Source: Enterocola sp045611845 (GTDB taxonomy: Bacteria; Bacteroidota; Bacteroidia; Bacteroidales; Paludibacteraceae). From it: DNA of 51,647 nt. Shown here piece by piece: positions 9,030-16,240 of the stretch (position 1 is its first letter; every line of letters starts with the position of its first letter). The stretch covers positions 1 through 51,647 of the forward strand of contig JAZKXZ010000008.1 of the NCBI GenBank assembly GCA_045611845.1, read 5' to 3'. The notes beneath the pieces are model-generated. The model searched no databases and had not been told where the DNA came from. It saw only the letters and a list, made by a program, of their open reading frames with translations. The translations under genes and the position numbers were made by a program.

Positions 9030-9907
9030 TATTCTTGCTCGCTAAGTTCTTTAATGCAATTTTTTAAAGAAGCTTCCCAATGAGGAATTGTAATGTTAAA
9101 GGTTTGTTTGATTTTTGATTTATTTAAAACGCTATAGTGAGGACGTGCTGCCTTGGTAGGGTAGTCTTTGGTTTCTATAGGGTTTACTTTACATGTTTTG
9201 ATGCCTGCAATTTCATGAATTTTTATTGTGAAATCGTACCAACTGCAAACTCCTTCGTTGCTAAAGTGATAAACACCACCTTTGTCGTGATTGGTATCAA
9301 TTGTTTGGTCCATTGCTTTTAGAATTGCATCAGCTAGGTCTTCTGCGTATGTAGGTGTACCTACTTGGTCGAAGATAACATTTAGCGATTCTCTTTCTGA
9401 ACCTAATTTAATCATTGTTTTAACGAAGTTGTTACCAAATGGTGAATATAGCCATGCAGTGCGGATAATAATGGCATTTGGACATGCTTTAAGAAGATTT
9501 TTTTCTCCTTTTAGTTTTGTTTTACCATATACTGAACATGGTTTGGTAGGCATATCTTCTGTGTATGGACGGCATGATGTGCCATCGAATACGTAGTCTG
9601 TAGATACGTGGATAATTCCTGCTCCAGCTTCTGCGGCTGCTAGACCTAAGTTTTTCACTGCAGTAGCGTTGATTTTCTCACATAGTTCTGCATCATCTTC
9701 TGCTTTATCTACTGCTGTGTATGCTGCACAGTTTATGATATAACGAATGTCGTTGCCTGTAACAAAGTCGATTAGTTCGTTTTTGTCTGTGATGTCTAAA
9801 CTGTCAACATCGGTAAACATAAAGTTGTACTCTGGATAGTTTGCAGATAGAATGCGAACTTCATTTCCTAATTGACCGTAGGCTCCTGTAACAAGAATAT
9901 TTTTCAT
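9029..9907 (-). CDS. rfbD: dTDP-4-dehydrorhamnose reductase
   Basis: NADPH-dependent last step of dTDP-L-rhamnose synthesis. The 292-aa short-chain-dehydrogenase-type protein has the nucleotide-binding TGAYGQLG at residues 7-14, the NCAAYTAVDKAE signature, and the catalytic YGKTKLKGE. It follows rfbC by 3 nt. With rfbA and rfbC, three of the four rhamnose genes are here; rfbB (4,6-dehydratase) must lie elsewhere. Confidence 0.95.
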   Translation of the reverse strand: MKNILVTGAYGQLGNEVRILSANYPEYNFMFTDVDSLDITDKNELIDFVTGNDIRYIINCAAYTAVDKAEDDAELCEKINATAVKNLGLAAAEAGAGIIHVSTDYVFDGTSCRPYTEDMPTKPCSVYGKTKLKGEKNLLKACPNAIIIRTAWLYSPFGNNFVKTMIKLGSERESLNVIFDQVGTPTYAEDLADAILKAMDQTIDTNHDKGGVYHFSNEGVCSWYDFTIKIHEIAGIKTCKVNPIETKDYPTKAARPHYSVLNKSKIKQTFNITIPHWEASLKNCIKELSEQE

Positions 9908-9910
9908 AAT

Positions 9911-10459
9911 TTAAAAGTTTGTTATGATGTCTTTTAAAAATGGATGTTTTGTATCTTTTTCTGAGATAATGCGTTTGTCTTCTGGAATCATCCAATCGAT
10001 ATTTAAATCTGGGTCGTCTAAACGAACACCACCTTCAAGTGCTGGATTGTAAAGATTGTCGCATTTGTATGTAAATACTGCTCTTTCGCTTAGTACTGAG
10101 AAACCATGTGCAAATCCTTGTGGAATAAGGAATTGTGTTTTGCTTTCTGCATCTAGGATGATGCCATACCATTTGCCAAAGGTAGGAGAGTCTTTGCGTA
10201 GGTCTACTGCTACGTCGTAAACTTTACCTTCTACAACAGAAACTAGTTTAGATTGGCTTTCTGGGTGAAGTTGGTAGTGAAGACCACGAATTACACCGTA
10301 TGTAGAGCATGAAAGGTTGTCTTGGCAAAAGTTTTGAGTAATGCCTGCGTCTTGATAACGTTTTTTGTTGTATGTTTCACAGAAATATCCGCGGCTATCG
10401 CCGAAGATTTTAGGTTTTATAATAAGTAAACCTTCTATGCCAGTTTCAATAATTTCCAT
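9911..10459 (-). CDS. rfbC: dTDP-4-dehydrorhamnose 3,5-epimerase
   Basis: Cupin-fold epimerase, third step of dTDP-L-rhamnose synthesis. I chose the ATG at 10459, giving 182 aa (MEIIETGIEGLLIIKP), the usual family length. An upstream ATG at 10492 would overlap rfbA by 26 nt and add 11 residues with no family match. Active-site motifs visible are GVIRGLHYQ and a catalytic His/Asp pair in the barrel, plus FLIPQGFAHGF. Confidence 0.95.
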   Translation of the reverse strand: MEIIETGIEGLLIIKPKIFGDSRGYFCETYNKKRYQDAGITQNFCQDNLSCSTYGVIRGLHYQLHPESQSKLVSVVEGKVYDVAVDLRKDSPTFGKWYGIILDAESKTQFLIPQGFAHGFSVLSERAVFTYKCDNLYNPALEGGVRLDDPDLNIDWMIPEDKRIISEKDTKHPFLKDIITNF

Positions 10460-10466
10460 GTTATTA

Positions 10467-11345
10467 TTAATATATAAAAGGTTCGTCTGCAATTTTGATT
10501 AGGTATTGGCCGTAGTAGTTCTTTTTAAGTGGTTCTGCTAGGGCTAAAAGTTGCTCACGTGTAATATAACCATATTTATAAACGATTTCTTCTAGACAAG
10601 CTACTTGAAGTCCTTGGCGGCCTTGGATAGAAGCAATGAAATTTGAAGCTTCTAGAAGTGAATCGTGTGTACCTGTATCTAGCCATGCAACACCACGACC
10701 AAGTTGTTTAACATTTAGTTTGCCTTCTGCAAGGTATAGTTTGTTAAGGTCGGTAATTTCTAACTCGCCACGAGCTGATGGTTTAAGTGATTTAGCTTTT
10801 TCTACCACGTCGTTGCCATAGAAGTATAGACCTGTAACTGCGTAGTTTGATTTTGGTTTTAGGGGTTTTTCTTCAAGTGAAAGAACTTTACCATTTTCGT
10901 CGAATTCTGCTACGCCATAACGTTCTGGGTCGTTTACGTAGTAACCGAATACTGTGGCACCGTCTTTAAGTTCTGCTGCTTCTTTAAGCATATTTGAAAG
11001 GGTATAGCCATAGAAGATATTGTCACCAAGTACCATTGCTACGCTGTCATTTCCAATGAATTCTTCACCAATAAGGAATGCTTGTGCTAGACCGTCTGGA
11101 GATGGTTGGATAGCATATTCAAAATGTACGCCTAATTGTGAACCGTCGCCAAGAAGATTTTCGTAAAGATGAATATCTTGTGGTGTTGAGATAATAAGTA
11201 TTTCTTTAATACCTGCTAAAAGTAGGATAGAGATTGGGTAATAAATCATTGGTTTGTCATAAACTGGAATGATTTGTTTAGAAATACTCTTGGTGATAGG
11301 GTAAAGGCGTGTGCCTGAACCACCTGCTAAAACAATACCTTTCAT
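10467..11345 (-). CDS. rfbA: glucose-1-phosphate thymidylyltransferase
   Basis: First step of dTDP-rhamnose synthesis: dTTP plus glucose-1-phosphate gives dTDP-glucose. The 292-aa product has the nucleotidyltransferase start MKGIVLAGGSGTRLYPITKS, the DKPMIYYP segment and the metal-binding VLGDNIFYG. It is the first gene of the unit rfbA-rfbC-rfbD-phoH-purC and has a strong promoter 31 nt upstream. Confidence 0.96.
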   Translation of the reverse strand: MKGIVLAGGSGTRLYPITKSISKQIIPVYDKPMIYYPISILLLAGIKEILIISTPQDIHLYENLLGDGSQLGVHFEYAIQPSPDGLAQAFLIGEEFIGNDSVAMVLGDNIFYGYTLSNMLKEAAELKDGATVFGYYVNDPERYGVAEFDENGKVLSLEEKPLKPKSNYAVTGLYFYGNDVVEKAKSLKPSARGELEITDLNKLYLAEGKLNVKQLGRGVAWLDTGTHDSLLEASNFIASIQGRQGLQVACLEEIVYKYGYITREQLLALAEPLKKNYYGQYLIKIADEPFIY

Positions 11346-11376
11346 AAAATTGCAGTTTTTGTGTTAAATTAATTCA

Positions 11377-11407
11377 CAAAGTTAAAAATAAAAAGTTAGA
11401 AAACAAA
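11377..11407 (-). promoter_or_regulatory. promoter for the rfbA-rfbC-rfbD-phoH-purC unit
   Basis: Minus strand: TTTG at 11407-11404, 19 nt, then TAACTTTG at 11384-11377. Both boxes match the Bacteroides primary sigma consensus, which gives a leader of about 25 nt. Confidence 0.7.
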
Positions 11408-11437
11408 GTTTAGAGGTGATTATTTGCGTGTAGATAT

Positions 11438-11468
11438 AAAAAGAAAAGCCTTCAGCGTTTGCTGAAGG
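11438..11468 (-). terminator. intrinsic terminator after tRNA-Asn
   Basis: Perfect 8-bp stem CCTTCAGC/GCTGAAGG (11449-11456 with 11461-11468) with a 4-nt loop. On the minus strand it is followed by TTTTCTTTTT. It sits 8 nt beyond the tRNA 3' end. Confidence 0.85.
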
Positions 11469-11476
11469 TTTCTTTG

Positions 11477-11550
11477 CTCTTCCTCTTGGACTTGAACCAA
11501 GGACCCTCTGATTAACAGTCAGATGCTCTAACCGACTGAGCTAAGGAAGA
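11477..11550 (-). tRNA. tRNA-Asn (anticodon GTT)
   Basis: A full cloverleaf reads on the minus strand: acceptor TCTTCCT/AGGAAGA, D arm GCTC...GAGC, anticodon stem TCTGA/TCAGA with loop CTGTTAA, and T arm CTTGG-TTCAAGT-CCAAG. The discriminator base is G. CCA is not encoded. The tRNA has its own promoter and terminator. Confidence 0.97.
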
Positions 11551-11572
11551 GTGTTCTTTCTCAAAAGCGATG

Positions 11573-11604
11573 CAAAGATATGACAAATATTTCAATCCTG
11601 CAAA
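11573..11604 (-). promoter_or_regulatory. promoter for tRNA-Asn
   Basis: Minus strand: TTTG (11604-11601), 20 nt, then TATCTTTG (11580-11573). This is a perfect match to the Bacteroides -33/-7 consensus, about 22 nt before the mature tRNA 5' end. Confidence 0.75.
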
Positions 11605-11620
11605 TTTTTAGAGAAAAAAT

Positions 11621-12043
11621 TTACGCATTTTCTTCACTTTTTTCTTCCTCTTCTAGGGTGAAATCAGTTAAGTTATTCTTTAATAGTAAGTTATACCATT
11701 GAATTAATTTTTTGATATCACTGTTGTGAACACGTTCTCTGTCGTATTCTGGAAGAGCTTTTGCCATGAAATCGTGTAATTCTTTTTCAGATGCTTTCTT
11801 GTAATCTACGTCGATTGGGTTTTCGCCATAGATTTTTTGGATGTTCATGAAGACTTCGTTTAGTGGAACTTCAGTTTCTTCTGTGTACATAGCGATGTCT
11901 GAAAGTGAAATTACTCGATCTGTAGCGTATGCAGGGATACGTTTTCCGTCTAATAATGATTCTACAACTACCATTCTTTTGCTACCAGAGATTAATTTGA
12001 ATAATCCTGGTTTTCCTGAGATTGCTAAAATTTTTTCTAACAT
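11621..12043 (-). CDS. DUF5606 family protein
   Basis: A 140-aa cytoplasmic protein, no signal peptide. The start MLEKILAISGKPGLFKLISGSKRMVVVESL and the segment YDRERVHNSDIKKLIQWYNLL are characteristic of DUF5606, a family I know only from Bacteroidota. The N-terminal half looks like a small beta-barrel. The C-terminal half is helical with an acidic tail (TLEEEEKSEENA). Function unknown. It lies downstream of dnaB-iorA-iorB, separated from iorB by a heptamer repeat. Confidence 0.85.
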   Translation of the reverse strand: MLEKILAISGKPGLFKLISGSKRMVVVESLLDGKRIPAYATDRVISLSDIAMYTEETEVPLNEVFMNIQKIYGENPIDVDYKKASEKELHDFMAKALPEYDRERVHNSDIKKLIQWYNLLLKNNLTDFTLEEEEKSEENA

Positions 12044-12052
12044 ACTTTTAAA

Positions 12053-12080
12053 ATTAGGAATTAGGAATTAGGAATTAGGA
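12053..12080. repeat. four tandem ATTAGGA heptamers
   Basis: Four exact consecutive copies of ATTAGGA (TCCTAAT on the other strand), 10 nt before the DUF5606 start codon. The same heptamer recurs near 27.7, 33.15, 33.23, 42.2-42.3, 44.35 and 45.8 kb. Confidence 0.9.
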
Positions 12081-12125
12081 ATTTTATAATGCAGTCCGTA
12101 AATTCCCTAAAACCCTAATTGTTGT

Positions 12126-12689
12126 TTATTGATTTACTATATTAAGTGCTTTTAGGTTTAGGTTTACGATGTCTTCGCCTTTTGATGCGAAAAGGTCTTT
12201 AACGCCTTGTTCTATATATTCTTTTGGAAGTCCTAGATATGGTAGGGCAGCACCAAGAAGAACCATATTTGAGGTGCGTAGTGAGCCTGCTTCTTTTGCT
12301 AATGCGTCTACATCTATAAGTACATGGTTTTTATGCTTTTTAATCTCGTTTAAGATTTCTTCTGCATCTGGATAGTTTGGAATGTTTATAAAATTCACAC
12401 TGCTAGTTACAATCCAACCATCTTCTTTAAGGAATGGAAGGTATCTAAGGGCTTCCATAGGCTCTAAAGAAAGAATAAGGTCTGCACCTTTTAGGGGAAT
12501 AAGGTCTGAGTGAATAGGTGAGTCGCTAATGCGTAGGTTTGATTGTACGTCGCCTCCACGTTGGCTCATACCATGAACTTCTGATTGTTTGATATATAAA
12601 TCATTATTTAATGCGGCTTTACCAATTACTGCTGCAATTGATAAAATACCTTGACCGCCTACACCTGATAAGATTATATTTGTATTCAT
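12126..12689 (-). CDS. iorB: indolepyruvate:ferredoxin oxidoreductase subunit beta
   Basis: Beta subunit of the enzyme that oxidatively decarboxylates aryl-pyruvates to aryl-acetyl-CoA, or the reverse in reductive amino acid synthesis. The 187-aa product matches the gamma-type domain of 2-oxoacid oxidoreductases: GVGGQGILSIAAVIGKAA near the start and QSEVHGMSQRGGDVQSNLRI. The start overlaps the iorA stop by 4 nt (ATGA). Confidence 0.93.
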   Translation of the reverse strand: MNTNIILSGVGGQGILSIAAVIGKAALNNDLYIKQSEVHGMSQRGGDVQSNLRISDSPIHSDLIPLKGADLILSLEPMEALRYLPFLKEDGWIVTSSVNFINIPNYPDAEEILNEIKKHKNHVLIDVDALAKEAGSLRTSNMVLLGAALPYLGLPKEYIEQGVKDLFASKGEDIVNLNLKALNIVNQ

Positions 12690-14254
12690 TTCTTCTTACG
12701 TTTTAGGGTTTGTAAACATTCACGACGTGGGATGATAACAGAAACACCGTTGTACTCGATTTCTTCACGGATTACTTGTTTCATTTCTTCAAAGTTTTTC
12801 TTAAGTGGAACTAGAACTCTAATGTGTTCTGGTTTTACACCTAAACCTGCGCAAATAGCTTCCAATTTGCCTGTGCCTGCAGAATCTTGACCGCCAGTCA
12901 TTGCTGTGGTTTCGTTGTCTGAAATTACTACAGTAATATTGGTGTTTTCGTTTACTGCGTCTAGAAGACCTGTCATACCAGAGTGGGTGAAGGTAGAGTC
13001 GCCGATAACTGCTACAGAAGGGAACAAACCTCCGTCGGCTGCACCTTTTGCCATAGTAATAGAAGCGCCCATGTCTAGGCAAGAGTCGATTGCTTTGAAT
13101 GGAGGTAGTGCACCTAGGGTGTAGCAACCAATATCACTAAAAACTTTACCTTGTGGATATTCTTCCATTACTGCGTTAAGAGCTTCGTACATATCTCTAT
13201 GTCCGCAACCCATACATAGTGCAGGTGGACGCATTTGAACTATTTCTGGAATAGTGGTATCGAACTCATTTTTAAGACCTAATGCTTTAGCTACAATGTC
13301 TGGGTTGAGTTCGCCTTGACGGTTAAGTGTGCCGTCTAATCTACCGTGTATTTTTAAGCCTTTTGATGTGTAACCTTTTATTAATTCTTCTATTAATGGG
13401 TAGCCATCTTCTAATACAAGAATTTCTTCACACTCTTCTAAAAGTTTGTAAACTTGTTTTGGAGGAAGAGGGTATTGACCAATTTTTAGTACAGGGAAAG
13501 GACAACCTTCTGGGTAGTTCTCCATTAGGTAATTGTATGCAATACCGCAGGCGATAATACCTAGTTTTTTGTTGTCTGCATCTACATATTTGTTGTATAT
13601 AGAGTTTTCTGAACTTTCTTTATATAATGCTTGCGAAGCAAGTAAATCGGCATAGCGTTTTTTTGCATTCGCTGGCAATAGAATGAACTGACGTTCAATA
13701 CTTGGGAACTTAAGAGTATTTTGTGGTTTTGGTTCTCTGCGTGTGATGCTAGAACGTGAGTGAGCAAGTCGAGTAGTGATTCTAAGCATAACTGGACGAC
13801 CTAGTTTTTCTGAAAGTTCCATACCTTCGTATGCCATATCGTAAGCCTCTTGTTGGTTTGATGGTTCAAGCACTGGGATAAGTGCAAATTTACCATAATA
13901 ACGAGAGTCTTGTTCGTTTTGAGATGAGTGCATAGAAGGGTCGTCTGCTGCTACTACTAGGATACCGCCATTAACACCTGTTACTGCCATATTCATGAAA
14001 GCATCAGCTGCCACGTTCATACCTACGTGTTTCATACACACCATAGATCTTTTGCCCACAAATGACATACCTGCCGCTTCTTCCATAGCAGTTTTTTCGT
14101 TGGTTGACCATCTGCTATGAACTTCTTTGTTTGTTTTTTGGATATATTCGGTGATTTCTGTTGAAGGTGTACCAGGGTATGCGTACACTGCAGAAAGTCC
14201 TCCGTCTAATGCTCCTTGTGCAATGGCTTCGTCTGCCAATAATAAAATCTTCAT
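12686..14254 (-). CDS. iorA: indolepyruvate:ferredoxin oxidoreductase subunit alpha
   Basis: Thiamine-diphosphate subunit of indolepyruvate oxidoreductase. Residues 1-180 form the N-terminal PFOR-like domain (AYPGTPSTEITEYIQ). The TPP domain is in the second half, with RPPALCMGCGHRDMYEAL and VIGDSTFTHSGMTGLLDAV. The 522-aa chain ends with RRECLQTLKRKKK and has no CxxCxxC motifs, so the C-terminal ferredoxin-like domain of archaeal IorA is missing. An external ferredoxin must take the electrons. dnaB lies 12 nt upstream. Confidence 0.93.
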   Translation of the reverse strand: MKILLLADEAIAQGALDGGLSAVYAYPGTPSTEITEYIQKTNKEVHSRWSTNEKTAMEEAAGMSFVGKRSMVCMKHVGMNVAADAFMNMAVTGVNGGILVVAADDPSMHSSQNEQDSRYYGKFALIPVLEPSNQQEAYDMAYEGMELSEKLGRPVMLRITTRLAHSRSSITRREPKPQNTLKFPSIERQFILLPANAKKRYADLLASQALYKESSENSIYNKYVDADNKKLGIIACGIAYNYLMENYPEGCPFPVLKIGQYPLPPKQVYKLLEECEEILVLEDGYPLIEELIKGYTSKGLKIHGRLDGTLNRQGELNPDIVAKALGLKNEFDTTIPEIVQMRPPALCMGCGHRDMYEALNAVMEEYPQGKVFSDIGCYTLGALPPFKAIDSCLDMGASITMAKGAADGGLFPSVAVIGDSTFTHSGMTGLLDAVNENTNITVVISDNETTAMTGGQDSAGTGKLEAICAGLGVKPEHIRVLVPLKKNFEEMKQVIREEIEYNGVSVIIPRRECLQTLKRKKK

Positions 14255-14266
14255 ATGTATTTAGTT

Positions 14267-15817
14267 TTAGAATGGATCTCCTGAGTCTGCTTGTGGCATA
14301 TTGCTACTAACATATCTTTCAGAAGAACTTGGATATTGTTCTATTGCATTATTGTTTCTGGAACCAAAGTCCATATTATTGTTGTTTCCAGAGAAATCGA
14401 TATTTGAGAACTTGATAAGTTCTTTTGTAAATTTAAGTCTTACTGTACCTACAGAACCACTACGGTGTTTTGCAATGATAATTTCTGCAACACCTTCGTT
14501 TGAGTTACCATCTTTGTCGGTAGTGATACCATAGTATTCTGGACGGTGAATGAATACTACCATATCGGCGTCTTGCTCTATGGCACCAGATTCACGAAGG
14601 TCTGAAAGTTGAGGAGTCTTGTCGTCGCGAGAACGTTGTTCTACACCACGGTTTAGCTGTGATAGGGCAATGACTGGAATATTTAATTCTTTTGCAAGGC
14701 CTTTTAGCGAACGTGAGATGATACTAACTTCTTGTTCACGGCTACCGTAACTCATACCACTTGCATTCATAAGTTGAAGGTAGTCGATGATAATACATTT
14801 AATACCTCTTTCTGAACTTAATCGTCTAGCTTTTGAACAAAGTTCTGAAATAGACATATTGGCTGTGTCATCTATATAAATAGGTGCAGTTTCTAGACAT
14901 TCGATTCTAGTCTGAAGTTGTTTCCATTCTACGTTTGAAAGGTCACCATTTTTAATTTTCTTACCTGGAATTTCTGAAACGTTAATAACAAGACGTTGAA
15001 CTAACTCTTGATTTGACATTTCGAGTGAGAAAATTGCAACTGGATAACCATGGTCTATAGCCATATTTTTTGCCATAGAAAGCACGAATGCTGTTTTACC
15101 CATCGCAGGGCGGGTTGCTATAATATTCAATGTAGAAGGTTGCCAACCGTTTGTGTATTCATCTAGTAGATTGAAACTTGTTCTAAGACCTGTGAAACCT
15201 CCTTCATTTTGTTTTGCAGCTCTAATGCGGTCTACAACTTCATTTAAAACGTCTTTAACCTTAGTTACATCTTTTTTTACACGTCTTTGGTTAAGTTCAA
15301 ACATTTGACCTTCGGCATATTCCATAAGGTTTTTAATCTCAGTGCCATCGTTGAATGCTTGAGTTTCTATAGAAGATGCTATACGTATAAGGTCTCTGGC
15401 TAAGAATTTGTCGTAGATAATGTCGGCATATTGCTCTAAACTCACTGCAGAAGTACCGATATCGGCAAGCTCTGCAAGGTATTCATATCCGCCAACTTCT
15501 TCAAATTTGCCATTTTTCTTTAGTTGCTCAGCAACTGTGATGCTATCGATAGACTTTTGTGCAAGCGATAGCTCAGAAATGGCTTCGTAGATGTATTGGT
15601 GTATTTTTAGGTAAAATACTTCTGGTATTAACTGCTGACAAACTTCGTCGAAAGAGTGTTCGTGAGTTAATAATACGCCAAGTAAACCTCTCTCTGTTTC
15701 AACTGCTTGAGGAGGTAGTTTAAGTTGTTCTTTAATGAGCTTTTCTGGGACTTTACCTAGTTCTGGTCCCTTTTTAGAACTATTGTATGAACGTGTATTG
15801 TTGTTTTCGTTAGCCAT
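14267..15817 (-). CDS. dnaB: replicative DNA helicase
   Basis: Hexameric helicase that unwinds DNA at the replication fork. The 516-aa length is normal. The N-terminal domain (about residues 35-140) starts KLPPQAVETERGLLGVLL. The RecA-like domain has Walker A ATRPAMGKT at 234-242 and Walker B IKCIIIDYLQLM, followed by SLKGLAKELNIPVIALSQLNRGVE. No intein. The Asn/Ser/Gly-rich tail is low complexity. A minus-strand -7 box lies 18 nt upstream. Confidence 0.97.
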   Translation of the reverse strand: MANENNNTRSYNSSKKGPELGKVPEKLIKEQLKLPPQAVETERGLLGVLLTHEHSFDEVCQQLIPEVFYLKIHQYIYEAISELSLAQKSIDSITVAEQLKKNGKFEEVGGYEYLAELADIGTSAVSLEQYADIIYDKFLARDLIRIASSIETQAFNDGTEIKNLMEYAEGQMFELNQRRVKKDVTKVKDVLNEVVDRIRAAKQNEGGFTGLRTSFNLLDEYTNGWQPSTLNIIATRPAMGKTAFVLSMAKNMAIDHGYPVAIFSLEMSNQELVQRLVINVSEIPGKKIKNGDLSNVEWKQLQTRIECLETAPIYIDDTANMSISELCSKARRLSSERGIKCIIIDYLQLMNASGMSYGSREQEVSIISRSLKGLAKELNIPVIALSQLNRGVEQRSRDDKTPQLSDLRESGAIEQDADMVVFIHRPEYYGITTDKDGNSNEGVAEIIIAKHRSGSVGTVRLKFTKELIKFSNIDFSGNNNNMDFGSRNNNAIEQYPSSSERYVSSNMPQADSGDPF

Positions 15818-15834
15818 ATTCTCAAATTGGGTTT

Positions 15835-15842
15835 CAAAGATA
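15835..15842 (-). promoter_or_regulatory. -7 box for dnaB
   Basis: Minus strand TATCTTTG, a full TAnnTTTG match, 18 nt before the dnaB ATG. No clear -33 element at the expected distance. Confidence 0.45.
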
Positions 15843-15864
15843 TAAATTATTGAACAAAAATTTG

Positions 15865-15872
15865 TATATTTG
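15865..15872 (+). promoter_or_regulatory. -7 box for the Cys/His-rich gene
   Basis: TATATTTG, a full TAnnTTTG match, 20 nt before the ATG at 15892. It is divergent from the dnaB promoter. No clear -33 element. Confidence 0.45.
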
Positions 15873-15891
15873 CACTCAAAATAATTAACAA

Positions 15892-16155
15892 ATGTGTAGA
15901 ACTTGTGAACATATACATAAACATCATAACCATGAACACCATGTAGATGTGATTTGTGGAAACAATGATTATGGTTTTGTTGCTTGTGCTCACGATTGTT
16001 GTCACGATGAGTCTGATTGTAGTTCTTCTTTAGATATTATCCCATGCTCTTGCTTGGATTGTAGAGAAGGACATACTTCTTATTTTATTCCATTAATTTT
16101 AATTTCTTCATTTGTTGTGGCATATTTAGAACTATATGCTACTCTCATAATTTAG
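15892..16155 (+). CDS. small Cys/His-rich protein with a C-terminal membrane helix
   Basis: An 87-aa protein I do not recognise. Residues 1-18 are metal-ligand rich (MCRTCEHIHKHHNHEHH). More Cys and His follow (ACAHDCCHDESDCSSS, PCSCLDCREGH), about 10 Cys and 11 His in the first 61 residues. A hydrophobic helix follows at about 64-86. A cytoplasmic metal-binding head on a membrane anchor is the obvious reading. It starts 20 nt after a promoter-like box and ends 85 nt before a TonB receptor that is also His-rich, so the two are probably co-transcribed. Zinc, copper or nickel cannot be told apart here. Confidence 0.6.
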   Translation: MCRTCEHIHKHHNHEHHVDVICGNNDYGFVACAHDCCHDESDCSSSLDIIPCSCLDCREGHTSYFIPLILISSFVVAYLELYATLII

Positions 16156-16240
16156 CGGATACATTATTTTCTTGGGCATTGTTGTGTCCATATTAGAACT
16201 GTTTCTATCAATAAATAATGTATTACTAAACTTACAACTT

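Noticed and set aside
12053..12080. tandem heptamers as a CRISPR or minisatellite
   Set aside because: Units are only 7 bp with no spacers and no cas genes; it belongs to the dispersed TCCTAAY family instead.
12819..13127. frames inside iorA in another phase, such as a 102-aa Arg/Ser/Cys-rich one
   Set aside because: Shadow of the iorA coding sequence; composition is what a shifted frame would give.
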